From positions 27,997,001 to 28,061,000 of the forward strand of contig NC_084891.1 of NCBI RefSeq assembly GCF_958979055.1: DNA of 64,000 nucleotides, read 5' to 3'. Both the position numbers and the translations under genes were made by a program. Below, one piece after another: positions 24,531 through 37,501 of this stretch. The notes under the pieces are model-generated. The model did not search any database, was not told where the DNA came from, and saw only the letters and a program-made list of their open reading frames with translations. The first letter of the stretch is position 1. Each line of letters begins with the position of its first letter. Origin of the DNA: Alnus glutinosa (lineage: Eukaryota > Streptophyta > Magnoliopsida > Fagales > Betulaceae).

Positions 24531-24595
24531 ACCAATTAAACCCCTCCCCAACTCTAAACCCTCACACTCGTCAATCAAACACGACCTTCCTCCCC

Positions 24596-27500
24596 ATGGC
24601 TCCGACCTTCGTTTTCGAAGCCCCAAGCGACGAAGAACTCGATCTCCACTTCCATGGGAAAGGCGACGACGACGACGAACAAGAAGAAGCACAAGAAGTA
24701 GAAGAAGAAGAAGAAGAGGAACGAGCATCGAACCGCAAATCTCAATCTCCATGGGACTTCGGGTCCTACTCTGAGTCCGTCGCCGAAGAGCACGCCCGTC
24801 GCAGCACAACCTCCGTCGACTTCAAAATCTCCAAAGCCCTCCAAAACCGGTCCGTCGCAATCTCCAATGAAGACTCCGATAGCGCCGAGTCCGAACTCGA
24901 TAAACAAGTAACTAAGCCTCTCTCTCTGTCTCTCTGTCTCTCTCTCTATCAATTCAAAATTCGTAAGTTCAATTTTTGGTTTATTATTTTAGGAAGATTA
25001 TAGGCCCGAAGATGAAGATGATACAACCAGTAATGCTGGTGACAGTAAGTCTTTCTTTTCACCGTCCGATGGAGCTTCGTTTCATGCCAATTCATTCATG
25101 GAGCTCAATTTGTCGCGTCCTTTGCTTCGGGCTTGTGATGCCTTGGGTTACACTAAGCCCACGCCAATTCAGGTTTATTTATCTATTTGTTTAGGTCTTG
25201 TGGTTTGTATGTGCTTTACATATACCATGTTGGTTTTTGCTGAATTTTAGGGTTTTGATTGTAGGCGGCGGTCATACCATTAGCATTGAGCGGGAGAGAT
25301 ATATGCGGGAGTGCTGTTACTGGTTCTGGAAAGGTAAATTGTTTGAAACTCTATGAAACTTTTTTAATAAATAAACTATTTCTACGATCAGTGGCTCTTG
25401 TGCGATGAATCTTATGCAAAATCATTGAATGGAACTGGGAGGCACATGAATTTGAAGTTTTAATTTGTGTCAATTTAGTTGAAGTGATGGCTTTTGCAAT
25501 TGTTCCCATTACACAGACAGCCGCATTTGCACTGCCTACTTTGGAGAGGTTGCTATTCCGTCCGAAACGTGTGCCGGCAATAAGGGTTCTTACTCTTACT
25601 CCTACTCGTGAGTTGGCGATTCAGTATGTGTTATTTTCCCCTACTGTTATTTTTCATATGCGTGTAGCATGTTTTTTTATGAGAAAAATTGTTGGTATTG
25701 TTGCTTTCATTTGGGTAATGTTTTGAAGTTTGAAAAATCCACTTGTGCTCAAGCTTTTGTGAAGAGATATGATTAGTCGTGCAGTGCATTAGCTTATTCC
25801 AGTTCATTTCTTTGTTTGGGAAACACTGTCGAATGTTTATGGTTCATATTTCTGCTTCAAATTGTACTGATGATTATAAAGAAACATTCGATTATGAATT
25901 CTGATACGCCACTTGGCATCTCAAGTCCAAGCCAGACACCATTTTCCCTCAGAAGGCCCATGACTTGGTCTTTTACTAGTGTTAAATACCTTCTGTGGAA
26001 AAACATTTTTCTGCAAAATATGATCTTTCATAATGGAATTTGTTCTTTGGCTTACATGACTTGTCAGAGGGAAAAGAGAAAGGAAGAAAACTGTTCTTTT
26101 CGTTCACCTGGTTTGGTCCTAGTCTTAAATTAATGATTAATCAAATGCCAAATTTGTTGTGCAGGGTTCACAGTATGATAGAGAAACTTGCTCAATTTAC
26201 TGACATCAGATGTTGCCTGGTTGTTGGTGGGCTTTCAACTAAGGTTTGGTCATTGATTTTTTTAATGGATTAATTTCAAACACCTGGTATGAGGTGTGAA
26301 TCCATCCACCTTCTGATTGTGGTACTAGCTTTCAGTAAATCCCTTGTTCTTTTTATTTCTTTCTACTTCTTGTTAGTATTTTATGTAACTTGTATGAAAT
26401 CAGATCTATTTGACAAATCACAAATCAGAGGTCAGGTATATTTATATGTAGATTTACTTTAAATTGTAATTCAGGCTTTTTTGAAGTTTAAAAAATAAAA
26501 AGAGAATCCTCGACCTTAAGGTCAATATTTTGTTTCTGGGCTTTGTGCTACAGTAATATGCAATAAGTAAATTTAAGCGTAAAAAAGAGTACGTTTGTTC
26601 ACCCTTCTGTTAGAGTTCAATAAATTTTTTTTTTTTTTGATAAGTTCTGTTAGAGTTCAATAAATCAAATTAACTAGTTTGGCTACTCACCCTAAATTTA
26701 AATTTAAGCATTTTAAATACAAATATGAGCACATGGTTAAAATGGCAATGTGTGTCACCGCTTAAAAGTACTTATTAACTGATAGTAAAGAAAAAGGAGG
26801 ATTTATGTTTTACTTTTTGGCTTATCTGTTTCCATCAGGGATATTGCAGTAATATCATTTCTATATTAGGTGCAAGAGGCAGCCTTGAGATCAATGCCAG
26901 ATATTGTTGTGGCCACACCAGGTCGCATGATAGACCATTTACGCAATTCTATGTCTGTGGATTTGGAAGATCTTGCAGTTCTAATCCTTGATGAGGCCGA
27001 TCGCCTTTTAGAGCTTGGATTTAGTGCTGAAATTCGTGAGCTGGTATCTTTCTGTCCTTTTTAATGCAAAAAGTTGGAATATAGAATATGCTGTTTTATT
27101 TTTTCTGTGTTCTGATTTCTTCAACTTGAGTTCTACTCATTGATAGTCTATTAACAGGTCCGTCTATGCCCAGTAAGAAGACAGACCATGCTATTTTCGG
27201 CTACAATGACTGAAGAAGTTGATGAGCTTATCAAACTTTCCCTGACCAAACCCTTGCGCCTTTCAGCTGATCCATCCACAAAACGGCCAGCAACATTGAC
27301 TGAGGAGTAATTCCTTAATTAAATGTTCATTCTACTTATCTTTAGCTAATTTTATGTTCTATTTATGCTTACAGTGTTATGTAATACCTTTCTAGTTAAA
27401 GATAGATCTCAAGCAGGGGCTTATCTTGATCAGAAGCTATTATATGAATCATCCTCTATAGTAGTCTCATATTACATTTCCATCTAACTCATCAAGGACT

Positions 27501-30500
27501 ATGACTTCTGTTGTGTAGGGTGGTTAGGATACGCCGGATGCGCGAAGTAAATCAGGAAGCAGTTCTTCTTGCATTGTGCTCAAAGACTTTTTCTACCAAA
27601 GTGATCATCTTCAGGTTCTAACTACTGCTACTTGCAGTTAAGAGTTATTGTCTCGACGTATGAATGGTGACTTTGGTTGTTGCCTATAATATATCTAACT
27701 GGACAATCTTGAAGTTTGGATAAATGTGAAAATATTTTTACTGTGAGGGAGATGATGATATTATGCAGCAATATGAGTTCTCTTTTAAAATGCCCAGAAA
27801 AAGGAGGATGAAAAAAAAATAAAAAATTCATGTTTTAAAATTATGGTCAACCAAAAGTTAAATGTCATTTCTAAGGTTTTCACATTGCTAGTAAATCCTT
27901 TTTCCTAGTGATGGGTTTTAGATGAGTTGTCAACTTGAATCCTATTTCTAATTACGGTCTGTCAAATGTCTTATCTTAGTATTTACAGTCTATCTTACCT
28001 GTGCTCCTAAGCCAACAAAAAAGGAAATGTTTAGTCGAGGCATATAAATCATTGCGACGAGGTGAAATATTTAGTGTTTTGGGTCAATTGATGTACTTTT
28101 GTGTGTCTTAAACTCTCTTGAAGTTTATGCACCCTTTTCCTACCGATAACTTTTTCAGGACTTGAATGATTTTTCATTTCTATTGGCAGTGGAACAAAAC
28201 AGGCTGCACATAGGTTGAAGATTCTATTTGGATTAGCTGGCTTTAAAGCAGCTGAGCTTCATGGAAATCTTACCCAAGTCCAGCGCCTTGATGTGAGTAG
28301 CTTACTAATCTTAAGTACATTTTTCTTTTCTGTATTCATTATGTTACTCCTTAGTGAAGATAATCGTCCTATTTTTCTTGATGGCATTAAAATCTTGAAG
28401 CCTGTTGGAGAATGCTTTTCCTTGTCTTTTAAGCTTGTGATCTTTTTAATTTTGTAATTCTTACTTATGGTTGTTTGTGTAGGCTTTGGAACTTTTCAGA
28501 AAGCAACAAGTCGAGTTTTTGATTGCAACTGACGTGGCTGCTCGTGTGAGAACAAATTCTCAAACTTATCTTCTCTGAAAAGTGCTCTTATGCTTCTACT
28601 TTTTCATTACATAATCTTGAATTTAAAATTCTTCATGGATGAATTTATTAGTCCTTTGCCTTTTTTCTCCTTCCTTTCTTTCATGCTTTTTTTAGGCATA
28701 AATAAAATATTCTAGTGATATGAAGTTGGATAACAATAAACTGAATTATCTTATGACACTATAGTTTGGTCATCTTTTATAGGGACTTGATATCATAGGT
28801 GTTCAAACAGTTATAAATTATGCATGTCCTCGGGATGTTACAAGGTATATACTGGACCCTTTCTCATTGTTGCCATGTGGTGATATACACATTAGAGTTC
28901 ACCTTCTGCATCCCGGTAGAAACCATTTTCTTTATTTTGTTCCTTTATGCAGCTATGTCCACCGTGTTGGTCGTACAGCAAGAGCTGGTAGGGAAGGATA
29001 CGCTGTTACATTTGTTTCAGATAATGACCGATCTCTTTTGAAAGACATTGTGAGCATCATTTTCCTCCTCATATCATGTTGGGCGTATCACTTGTTTCAG
29101 TTGTTCATTACAAATTAAATAGGATCTACTTTTTCATTTAGGATTTTTTTTTTCTTGAAGAGGTGGACTCCTTATTAGTTTCTAGTTAATTAATTAGGAA
29201 ACTCTCTCTCTCTCTCTATATATATATGTGTGTGCGTGTGTATGTGTGTGTGTGTGTGTGTAAGTTTTGCGCTTTATAGTTTCTTTTTATATTAATTACA
29301 TAATAGTTCCAAAATAAGTGTCCCTTTTTGAGAATTTGTCGATAAGAAATTGATGCTTCCAACAAATCCTTGATAAGATTTACCTGAGTTATGTTTCTTA
29401 TTTGATAGGCAAAGAGAGCTGGTTCAAAGCTGAAGAGTCGAATTGTTGCAGAGCAATCAATAACTAAGTGGTCTGAGATAATTGAGCAAATGGAAGATCA
29501 AGTGGCTGTGATTCTTCAAGAAGAAAGGTCTTTACCTCTGGACAACTGCCTTTGACTCAAATATTTCTAGTTTTCATGTTTTTCTTGAGCTTTTTTTCTT
29601 CTACTAGCTAGGTGTATCTCTTGTATACTTCTTGTGTATTTGGGCTACGCCATCTGCGCTTTTTAATAATTTGCATTTACTTATGAAAAAAATATTTTCA
29701 TTGTAAAAAAATTTCATCATATTGCTCATTGCATTGCATTGCAATAATAGATTTTTGCTTATATTCAGGGAAGAGAGAGCCCTAAGAAAAGCTGAAATGG
29801 AAGCAACAAAGGTATGTAATTTTACATAGGTGCTTTCTTTTTTTATTTGACATCATGAGGATACAGATGCTCTTTAGATGAACCTGATTTATAATGTCAT
29901 TTTTTTCTATTATTTTGACCAAGTCATTGTTTTGAAAGTCTGTATTATCATTTCCAAAGCAGCCATCATATATCTATTTTGTCTCTGAGCAATTGTTATT
30001 AGTTGATTGCCGCGATGATATTATGATTAAGCTTATCATAATTGCTGCACTTCTATGATGTGAGCAGGCAGAAAATATGATTGCACATAGGGATGAAATT
30101 TATTCGCGGCCCAAAAAAACCTGGTTTCTGAAAGAAAAGGAGAAAAAGCTTGTTGCAAAGGAAGCAAAGGTTATTTTTAATTGTATCTTTTTTCTTTTCT
30201 TTTTTTCTGAGGTCTGTAATTTTTCCACAAAATCAATTTGTGCATCTTTACCTATTCATTAGTTGGTGCATGAATGATAGGTCATCCTTTTTTAAATTAT
30301 TGACATGGCCAATTGGAAACAGTGTAGGTCATTTTCAATTGCGCCTAAAGTCTCTGCATGATAAGGTTCTTCAGTTTCAATATGACTGGGTTGTCGCTAT
30401 ATGATTAAATAGAATTTTGTGACCCCAGAAAAACTTTTCACAACACAGTGATGTCTTTTCCAAATGGTGCTTATATAAGTCACAACACACTTTGATCATA

Positions 30501-32244
30501 TTGCCATGCGCCCTTATTGGTTAGACTGTTTTACCTTTACAGGGGCTATGCCCTTTTCTCTTATTTTACTTATGGAAAAGAAAAGAGGGTTTGTTCTTTT
30601 GGAGGACCTTTTCCAATGTGATCAAAGTGTTCCTTTCCACTTCAAAGAGTAAACAAAAGCTTAGTCATTTTTCTGTGTCTCTGACTGGCCAACTATTGTA
30701 ATGAACGTCTCTTTCCCTCTCTTCTCTACTTATTCATTTTTTTCTTTCCCATTGTACCGTCTTATCTCCAGTGGAGTCCTCACTTCTACATGACTTTGTC
30801 ATTTTATTAATCCAAAGATTCCCTCTTTGGGTGGGTTGGAGTTTAACCAATTAAAATGCAACATCTGCTAACTTATTGGCAGGCATCTATGGGAAAAGAA
30901 AAAAATTCTGGAAAAGAGGTAATCAGTGCCCAACAAGCTGAAGACCTCAAAATGCAGGAAAAAAGGAAGCGAGAGCGTGAGGTGCTTATTATCTTGAATC
31001 TATGTTGATTTGTTTATTTGATAGTTTTTGAATGGAAACTTCTGGTTGATACAACTTGACATGTTCTTGGCTTGGTATATGTTGAGTAGAGAAATTTGCC
31101 ACGGAAGAAGCGTCGAAAATTGGAAGCAGCTAGAGAGATGTTGGAGGATGAAAACCAAGTTAACAAACAAGAAGTATGTTTCTTCTCTACTTTTGTGTTA
31201 GCTTATTACAAAAGCAGCCTTTAGTGACAAAAGTTATCTGGATTAACTAAAAACAATCAGAAGCTTTGTGGGACAATTGGATGATCCAACCTATTTGGAA
31301 TCTTAATATGAAGAATGTGCCTTCGTCGAGGCAATTGTCAAAGTCTGCCAATATCTTCTGCTTGTTGATCTTCATAAGTCAACATGACAACATCTGAGCT
31401 TATGATGGTCCAAGGGAACTGCCACCATTATGTGTGCACAGAATTGTCTGCCTTCCAATTTCGAGTGATATAATTGTCAACTGCAACTTTTTTTCTTTTG
31501 ATTTTTGTTTTTTTTTTCTTTGTTTTTTTGGTTTTATGTTTTTTTATAAGGTGGCACAAACTGTCTAATATAATATGTAAGAACTGCAGGGTAATGGGAA
31601 GAACAAGAAAGAAAAAACTGGAATATCACTTGTTGACGTGGGTTACCGACGGGCCAAAGCAGTAAAGGCTGGAAAGAAGGCGCTAGATGCTGGTAAGATT
31701 GTGAAGAAGACCGGCAAGAAATCTGTACGTCCTACCCAAAAAACTCAATCAAGGACAGAAGAGATGCAGGAGCTATTCCAGAGTGACATGAGTGAGAAAA
31801 AGCAGAAAAGAAACGTTGCTGCAGGCAAGAAAAAGTCCAAGAAATCCTTTAAGAGCAAGTCAAGGTATGAATTAGCTTGCAATCCTTTTCACCTTTTCAG
31901 ATCTGATTGTTCCAAGGCATTCTTTTTGCTGTTTGAATCGGTTACGTCCCAACTTTGGTTTAAGCTGAAGTTAAGATTGAAATTGAGAATTAAGTTTATT
32001 GTGGTCGAGTGATTGCAAGATATCTATCCTCTGCCGTTTGATTGGGATCTTATGTAGATTTTTAATCTTTCATTTCTGGGCCATAATTAAATTTTATATG
32101 AATTAACATGAAATAGAAGAGTAGCTTATTTCTTTTAGTTTTGACCTTGCATTGATAGCACTCATTGATCATTCATGCAACAATGCTCGAGGGAAATTTA
32201 ATCGCTTTTAATCAATTTCTTTCTCCAGGTACAAGCGCAAGTAA
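24596..32244 (+). CDS. RH28: DEAD-box ATP-dependent RNA helicase, RH28 (Drs1/DDX27) group
   Basis: RNA helicase of the group that acts in 60S ribosome assembly in the nucleolus (role known from yeast Drs1 and DDX27). Nineteen exons: 24596-24907, 24993-25172, 25265-25333, 25517-25623, 26165-26243, 26870-27043, 27158-27306, 27519-27614, 28190-28292, 28483-28545, 28783-28844, 28953-29049, 29409-29527, 29769-29811, 30068-30169, 30883-30981, 31090-31173, 31590-31864, 32229-32244. They give 742 aa with all phases closing. Order: acidic N-terminus with [10 protein letters not shown] motif ending KPTPIQ (~164); AVTGSGKT (181-188); TPTRELA (215-221); TPGR (265-268); DEAD (290-293); SAT (321-323); ATDVAARGLD (438-447); [10 protein letters not shown] (468-477); Lys/Arg-rich C-terminal tail with [10 protein letters not shown], ending SRYKRK. 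All catalytic motifs are intact. The last exon codes only five residues or so. Slightly shorter than the Arabidopsis protein, mainly in the acidic part. Confidence 0.95.
26605..26665. mobile_element. Micro-insertion: T-run plus GATAAG with 21-bp target duplication (RH28 intron 5)
   Basis: A perfect 21-bp direct repeat (TTCTGTTAGAGTTCAATAAA plus T; 26605-26625 and 26645-26665) flanks a 19-nt insert made of 13 T and GATAAG. Read on the other strand the insert is CTTATC followed by an A tail. That is what remains when a LINE-type retrotransposon is truncated almost to its poly(A) tail while still making a full-length target duplication. Confidence 0.8.
29202..29261. repeat. Compound microsatellite (TC)n(TA)n(TG)n in RH28 intron 12
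   Basis: Consecutive CT, TA and TG dinucleotide runs of roughly 16, 11 and 33 bp. No coding role; a likely length-variable marker. Confidence 0.9.
29594..29698 (+). mobile_element. Probable LINE 3' fragment in RH28 intron 13
   Basis: TCTTGTATACTTCTTGTGTA..TTGGGCTACGCC..TTTTTAATAATTTGCATTTACTTATGAAAAAAA resembles the 3' end of plant non-LTR elements, closing in ACTTAT plus A tail. A related end lies near 58066-58145. This is the longer relative of the CTTATC-A(n) micro-insertions. Confidence 0.45.
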
Positions 32245-32249
32245 CAATT

Positions 32250-34980
32250 TCAAGTTGGTGGCTAAGATTACCCATGACATATCTTCATGCGAGAGGATGG
32301 GCGGTCTATGAAACTGTTCATTCGGTCAACAGTGATATTTTTAGAGGAAGAGGTAGTTAGTATCAAATGCCATTTGCCCCATTTGAAGGTATGGGAAATG
32401 GGTGTTCTTGCTTTAGGAGAACATATTTTACCGTAGCAACCAACTCCCATCGTTTTTGATCCATTATTGTGACGTAGTGTTCTTTCCGAAATGTAATATG
32501 AACATTAAAGGAAAAAGATTCGGCTCCCAAAAGTTTATGAAACAAAAGTTTTTTTTCCTTAAGCTTTCATCTGGACAGGCGTACGTTACAAAATCTATCG
32601 GAAAAAATGTGAAATTAATCTTTGGTTTGAGGTTTTGACAAATTTTTTTTTTTTTTTTTAGTTGAATCAATTTTTTTTAGAAAAGCTCAGCAACGATCTA
32701 CACACGCCAGTGAAAACTGGCCTAATTAAGGTTACCTCAAACAGGGAAATAACAGGAAAAACAACTCCAGCAAGCAGAAACAAGCTCAGCTAAACAAATA
32801 AACCGGACAACAACTACAACATTACTAGAGCTTATGTAAGTTCCACTGAATAACAAGCATTAGATGCTTTTCAAGATTTTTACAAAAACCCTTAGCAAGA
32901 ACTTTTAAAAGAATCCTTAGCAAGAATCCGAGTAGGCACTTTCCATTTGATCTGTTTAACAATAACTTCTTCAGTTTTCGGATTATTGTTATGCATCAAA
33001 GCATTCCTCTGTTGACAAATATTCTGGGATAAGAAAAAAACAAATAAAAGTATAAAACTTTATGAAAAATAAAAGTTTTAATTTTGTCTGCTGTAATTTT
33101 ATTGCCTTGGAAGTATTTATATTACGCTTGGTTTTACGCCATTTAATTCACCCAAATTTGGGGCGTGGCAAGTACTACTTCTACTTGGAGAGGCACGTGC
33201 TAGTGTATGATAATAATAGGGGTAATTCGTTAGGTGATATTTAATATTAAAAACTAAATACCATATACAAAAATATTCAGTTCCTTTTTTTTTTTTTTTT
33301 TTTTTTTTTTTCTGTCTAATTCTAATCTTGTACTCAAGGCAACAGATAGCAGAACATTGTAAAAGTGAGTACATATAATGTATAACAAAAATAAATTCTT
33401 TAGTAATCAAGTTAATCTAAAGGAGAGTGATTATTGCACTTCAAGTGCACAACAACACTCTCCCAAGGCACGTGAGGTGGGTCTTCAGTGTCATGTGCCT
33501 TGGGACTTGGGAGAGTGTTGTTGTTGTCCACTTGAAGTTTTTTTATCATTTCCCTAATCTAAATGGCAAATATGTATATCTGCAAAAGAGTGCATATTTA
33601 TTTGTTTTTAACCTGTATATATAAGACAAATTAATGCACTATATGGTAAAAATGTATCTGTTTGCCATTGGTTGATATCAAAAATAGTTGTAAAAAAACA
33701 CCACCTCTCAACCTACTCATCGTGAAAACATGAATTCATTCATTTTCATCAACTTCTCCAAGATATAAAAGACAGTTAACCTTAGCAGCATATATCACGT
33801 AATACTATCAAACTTGTTTGACCATTATTTTCAAACTTCTAAATACATACGAATTTTATAGACCCATTTCATTAATAAAACGAATAAAACAAAGAATTCG
33901 CAAAATAAATGCCACACGCGGGCTAAAATCCACAGAAAATTGAAATTATGTGTAAGTATATGTTCGAGTTTAATTACACGAGATAAAGTCACTCTTTTCC
34001 ACACACAATTATGTTCCTGTCTCTGACAATCGCCTCCTCAAGCAATAGCCAATTAATGCTAAAGTCTAATTCACTTTTGCAACGTCAAACTCATATCCAA
34101 TGTACATAAGATATTAATTGCACGATGAGGGGAACAATAGGGGCAGGTAGTATGCCTCTCCTCTGTAGCTCACCAGAAAGCCAAAAAAAAAAAAAAAAAA
34201 AAAAACCGCACACCAGATTGATTGAATAGGATATTGAGCAAAGGCAAACAGTTCGTTTGGGGCAAAAAAAGGTTTTCTATTGGTTCAAAACGTTGTACGT
34301 ACAGGATGGAAAAGGGTGAAAGGGAGAGGATTTGGTTTTCTATTAGCCACGGTTTACAATTCTCTGATCAAATACCTGTTTTTTTTTTTATTATTCACAA
34401 TACAACTCTTCAGCAGATCGATGAGCTGAAACGCCAATTAAGAAACTACAAAGTTACTCCATTCCTTTACTGCAAGTTGAATAAGATCAAATAACTTTGA
34501 TAACACGGTTAACACCTAATCTTAATAATAGTTTGTTAGAAAACTAATAAGTTTTCTCGTAACAATGCTCGCTCCTAATCATTTCTCTTAGCGCGCTTCG
34601 CGGCGTCATCGATCCCTACAGCCTTGCTCCACATCGTCATTGATGGCCTCTTCTCTTGGTAAATGTGGAAGAAACCGTGCTATATAATTGGTTGCAAGAG
34701 AAGCTTATATTCAAAGTTTTGGCAAGAATCGTCATACAGTTTTTGAAAAAAAAGAATACATAACGACCAATTAATATCAATAACCTACTAAATAAATAAA
34801 CGTAGCTATCGTAAAATAATAAACTTGATACGGAGATCGAACATTAACATATATACAATAATATACCGTACGGCCAGGCCGGAATGCCAAAGAAGCAGCA
34901 TTAATTAATTAATTGAAGCAAAAATCAGCTGCCACTTGCCAGAGTTCATGTTTCAAGACAAAAACAGTGAATGACAAACG

Positions 34981-35011
<31 letters not shown>

Positions 35012-36340
35012 GGTGAAGAGAATTTCTTCAGCGATCCCTGTTTCATTGTTTATCACGGTCAACTTCAAAGTAGCAAATAGTGCACGTATACTAGAAGGAA
35101 CCAATACATATAGACATCAAGCTTGGCGATTGCTGGAAGTCTCAATTCAAGCCCAAAAGCACATTATTAATTATTATTATTATTTTTATTTAAAAAAAAA
35201 AAAACTACTACTACCATTACTCTATCAGGACCCCTATCAAGGAAGCAAAAAACATGCGCCCCCTGATGTTCCCATTGAGAAATCAAACAAAGCAAAAGAG
35301 ACAGCGGCCACAGGGTTTCGTTGGTGACAATTTGTTGAAAGAAAGAGTTTAGAGTTAAGGTATGGCATGGGGGGTGGGTTTTCATACAAAATATTTTTTG
35401 CAACAGCCCTGAGCCCATAAACATAATATATTTCCTTAAAAAAATGCCTTCCGATCAGCCTCTTATTCGGAATTCCAAACAATCATATGCTATTTTCGTG
35501 CAATTGCTGGGCTCAAGCTCTACAAACGCTGCAAAATTTGCAACAGACTTGATTGACATTGACTAAACATTGCCCATCAACTGATCAACGTCGGTTTACT
35601 TTTCTTCAAACGCTTGAATCGCGTGGAGACACAGTCGGACCCACAAAGGGCATCTCCGTTTGGTAAATTCTGCTTCATAATAACGTCTGTCTCCTGTCAT
35701 TTCACTTTTGTTATTTTCTTGTTACCTTGTATTTATTAGATTAGACCACTAGTAGAGTAAGTAATTCTATTCTTTAAAATAAAAAAATTTGAAAAAATAT
35801 TCAAAATTTGAGTCACAGCAGCTACCTATTTTAGATGAAGCTCCTTGGGAAGGACTATAGCTTTCCAACAGGCTATTTTAATAAAAAAAAATAAAGTTTC
35901 TCTCTCGATTCACTCCTCTTCTTCCTTTTTATCTTTCTTTCCTTCTCTTTCTTCCCGCGAATCACAGCAACCTCTGCACAATCTTCTCCTCCTCAATTTT
36001 CCTATGAACCAAACAAAGTTACAAACATAGATTCCTAAATCTTATTCAAATTTCTCACAAAACAACAAAAACAAATCTCTCTCTCTCTCTCGCCCCTGCC
36101 GAACTCGAATCAACCATGAGTACCGATGAATTTCCGATCCTTCTTTCAACGTGAAGCCAAATAGAGAGAAATCCAAACAGAGAAAACCATGAGCACTGTC
36201 CGATCCCAAAGACACCGGCGATTTCTCGGTCGAAAATGAGTGGGCCAGCAATCTGAGAACCCCTTCGAACGCCTCTCCATCGTAGTGATCGCCGTCGCCG
36301 AGAACTCGGTCGAACGCGAAGCCACGACTCCGATCTCTAG
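32250..36340. other. Gene-poor interval
   Basis: The start is RH28 3'UTR. No coding exon is supported afterwards. It holds a hairpin (33424-33556), a long T run near 33289-33311, a (TA)n run at 34985-35011, and a block at about 33920-34110 that is related to 47815-47975. Confidence 0.55.
33424..33556. other. Long hairpin locus, candidate small-RNA precursor
   Basis: The arms CTTCAAGTGCACAACAACAC.. (from 33439) and ..GTTGTTGTCCACTTGAAG (to 33537) pair over roughly 30 bp, including a perfect AACAACACTCTCCCAAG match. A short loop around GGTGGGTCTTCAGTG separates them. The 3' arm has an extra ~7 nt, a repeated CCCAAG word, that would bulge. Weaker pairing extends to 33424-33556. Size and asymmetry fit either a young MIRNA gene or a small foldback element. 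I could not match the arm to a miRNA family I know. Confidence 0.5.
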
Positions 36341-36355
36341 CGACGCCACCATCCT

Positions 36356-36496
36356 TTAGAAGAAAAGGGTCTTCAAGGATGGCTTTGTACTGTTACCCCC
36401 ATTGTCCTTGTACCTGAACTCCTTCGTCGTCCACTGAGAAATTTTCATCGAGGAGGCTGAATTGGTGTTGTTAGCACTACCGTCGTTCGTAGCCAT
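36356..36496 (-). pseudogene. Short coding-like ORF, possible gene fragment
   Basis: A 46-aa frame, MATNDGSANNTNSASSMKIS start, follows a CAAAAACCCTATTTT leader-like stretch. Downstream on the same strand the sequence stays GC-rich and CGA/CGG-rich to about 36110, with stops in every frame, and ends in a GA repeat that resembles a 5'UTR. I do not recognise the product. It may be the remnant of a gene head or a promoter fragment carried by a transposon. Confidence 0.25.
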
Positions 36497-36749
36497 TAGA
36501 ATCAAAACGATAAAATAGGGTTTTTGAGTGTGTTTGTGTGTGAATATGAGGATTTGATGGAAAAAACAGAACCAAAAATCTAAGAGAGAACCGAGGATTT
36601 GGTGATGGAGATAGGAGATGAGCTCATGAGCGGTGGCTGTCCAATAAAGGTGTTTCTGGGATAAAGTTAAAAAAGAAAAAAAAAAGAAAGTAAAAGATAA
36701 AAAAATATTATTTTAACATAAAGGGAGAAATAAAGGGAAGATGTTGTAA

Positions 36750-37109
36750 GAGCATTCCTAGCAGCTTCCCTTCCCTTCCCCTTCATTTTTCTTAAATGTA
36801 GAGAATAAAACTATTTTTTGCTTCCCTATCAAAAAACACCCCACAGCAGCTTCCTTTCATTTTTTCCTATATCATTAAAATATTATTTTGTTACTTTTAC
36901 TTTAATTAAAAGTAAGAAAAGAAAGAGATAAAGTAAGAGAGAGATTATATTTTTAGAATAAACAATTGAATGAGAAGTGAATTGGGAAGCACTGTAGCAA
37001 TCATAGGGAACATATAAGGGAAGGGAAGCTGCTGTAGGATTGATTTTTTGACTTTTTTAAAATTTTCCCTAAAATGTAGGGAAGGGAACCCATGTAGGGA
37101 AGCTGCTAG
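36750..37109. mobile_element. Harbinger-like MITE, copy 1
   Basis: Begins after TAA with GAGCATTCCTAGCAGCTTCC and ends ..GGGAAGCTGCTAG, the inverted form, where it is cut by copy 2. The interior carries the pair CTTCCCTATCAAAAAACACC / TTTTTTGACTTTTTTAAAAT seen in the other copies. Non-coding. Confidence 0.8.
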
Positions 37110-37112
37110 TAA

Positions 37113-37498
37113 GAGCATTCCTAGCAACTTCCCTTCCCTTCCCCTTCATTTTCCCTAAATGTAGGGAATAAAACTACTTTTTACTTCCCTATCAAAAAAT
37201 ACCCCACAGCAGCTTCCCTTCATTTTTCTCTATATCATTAAAATATTATTTTGTTACTTTTACTTTAATTAAAAGTAAGAAAAGAAAGAGATAAAGTAAG
37301 AGAGAGGTTATATTTTTAGAATAAACAATTGAATGGGAGGTGAATAGTGCTTCCCAATGCATTGGGAAGCACTGTTCACTTCCTAGGGAACAGATAATTG
37401 TAGGGAAGCTGCTGTGGGATGGTTTTTTTTTACTTTTTTAAAATTTTCCCTAAAATTTAGGGAACAGATCCCTTGTAGGGAAGCTGCTAGTAATGCTC
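37113..37498. mobile_element. Harbinger-like MITE, copy 2
   Basis: A complete element: TAA target duplications at 37110-37112 and 37499-37501 flank GAGCATTCCTAGCAACTTCC..GGAAGCTGCTAGTAATGCTC. The 3-bp TAA/TTA duplication and GAGCATT ends fit PIF/Harbinger-type MITEs. It abuts copy 1. Confidence 0.85.
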
Positions 37499-37501
37499 TA
37501 A

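Noticed and set aside
24441-24952. Minus-strand ORFs of 122 and 125 aa
   Set aside because: Antisense shadows of the acidic first exon of RH28.
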